Origin: Eubacteriales bacterium
Lineage (GTDB): Bacteria > Bacillota > Clostridia > Peptostreptococcales > Anaerovoracaceae
DNA length: 6,934 nucleotides
Assembly (NCBI GenBank): GCA_028680875.1
Contig: JAQUJQ010000082.1
Span: forward strand, 1 to 6,934
Direction of reading: 5' to 3'
Part shown: positions 6,626 to 6,934 of the stretch, piece by piece
Position numbering within the stretch: position 1 is the stretch's first letter
Layout of the letters: every line of letters begins with the position of its first letter
Notes under the pieces: model-generated
Seen by the model: only the letters and a program-made list of their open reading frames with translations
What the model was told of the DNA's origin: nothing
Database searches by the model: none
Made by a program: the position numbers and the translations under genes

Positions 6626-6632
6626 AGAATGA

Positions 6633-6638
6633 CTCCTC
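6633..6638 (-). promoter_or_regulatory. Ribosome binding site of the cas6 remnant
   Basis: GAGGAG on the minus strand, 7 nt before the ATG at 6625. Its quality suggests that the truncated cas6 frame begins at its original start codon, and it rules against the ATG at 6640, which overlaps the site. Confidence 0.55.
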
Positions 6639-6640
6639 AT

Positions 6641-6934
6641 AAGACTTTAGGTATCTCATCTGCCGAATCATTTTGTTGCTATCGGCACACAAAACAAATT
6701 TGGAATCTCTTCTGTTATGTGTCAAGTATAAATTATTTCCAATGAGACAAGAAACTATTCCAATTGTATAAAACTTTCCACAATCTCATCAAGTACGATC
6801 AGATCTGCCTTAACAACTTATTTTGGCCATGTTTTGGAACGTACTAGCCTCTTTGATGATCATTTCTGCAATAAATCTCACCTTCTGCTCGGATTTTAGC
6901 TACTAAAGCTAAGGTGCATGTTATAAGGCTTTTT
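6641..6934. other. No intact gene; possible decayed coding fragments
   Basis: No reading frame here has a convincing start, ribosome binding site and stop. On the minus strand, three short stretches look protein-like but lie in different frames: KVRFIAEMIIKEASTFQNMAKI (given here in parts: KVRFIAEMII, KEASTFQNMAKI) at about 6820-6890, ADLIVLDEIVESFIQLE ending with TAG near 6757, and LYLTHNRRDSKFVLCADS at about 6675-6730. This is what a frameshifted or eroded gene upstream of the cas6 remnant would look like, but I recognise no family in any piece. A small inverted repeat (TTAGCT, ACTAA, AGCTAA) lies at about 6895-6911, with no T-run suited to a terminator. There is no cas3, transposase, tRNA or second array in this stretch. 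Confidence 0.35.

Noticed and set aside
6534..6725. 63-codon minus-strand frame starting with TTG
   Set aside because: It has no good ribosome binding site and its second half overlaps the cas6 remnant in another frame. At most its first part is debris of an older gene.
6390..6934. Insertion sequence or transposon end beside the operon
   Set aside because: I see no transposase motif, terminal inverted repeats or target-site duplication.

Overview
The window is a nearly complete type I-E CRISPR-Cas locus read entirely from the minus strand. The order, in the direction of transcription, is cas8e (cse1), cse2 (cas11), cas7e, cas5e, cas6e, cas1, cas2 and then a CRISPR array that runs off the left edge. 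The genes are packed as one operon, with junctions overlapping by 1-4 nt or separated by at most 12 nt.

The main feature is the cas5e gene. It encodes a normal Cas5e (about 250 residues) that continues in frame into a C-terminal HNH-type zinc-knuckle nuclease domain. No cas3 helicase-nuclease gene is present anywhere in the window, including its usual place upstream of cas8e. This matches the rare HNH-fused Cascade variants (Cas5-HNH in type I-E, Cas8-HNH in type I-F) that I recall being described from large-scale sequence mining in 2023-2024. In these the RNA-guided complex is thought to cut DNA itself instead of recruiting Cas3. The class is therefore probably not new, but this is a clear and informative member of it.

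Region by region: 1-199 holds three complete 29-nt repeats, one partial repeat and three 32-nt spacers. At 200-209 only 10 nt separate the array from the cas2 stop codon, so the leader must overlap the 3' end of cas2. 210-1450 holds cas2 and cas1 (spacer acquisition), 1456-2235 cas6e (crRNA processing), and 2235-3386 cas5e-HNH. 3391-6389 holds cas7e, cse2 and cas8e (Cascade backbone, small subunit and PAM-reading large subunit). 6390-6934 has no intact large gene. It contains a 57-codon remnant of a different Cas6 family with a good ribosome binding site, the probable operon promoter, and possible debris of further decayed genes.

How it probably works: the array transcript is cut by Cas6e in the repeat hairpin to leave an 8-nt 5' handle. 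Cas8e, Cse2, Cas7e, Cas5e-HNH and Cas6e assemble on the crRNA, and Cas8e recognises the PAM. The HNH domain on Cas5 would replace Cas3 as the DNA-cutting activity. Cas1-Cas2 would add spacers at the cas2-proximal end.

Organism: the DNA is low to moderate in GC by eye, with strong GGAGG-type Shine-Dalgarno sites and some GTG starts. This suggests a bacterium, possibly an anaerobic Firmicutes-like or Cloacimonadota-like lineage, but the window has no taxonomic marker and I cannot be specific.
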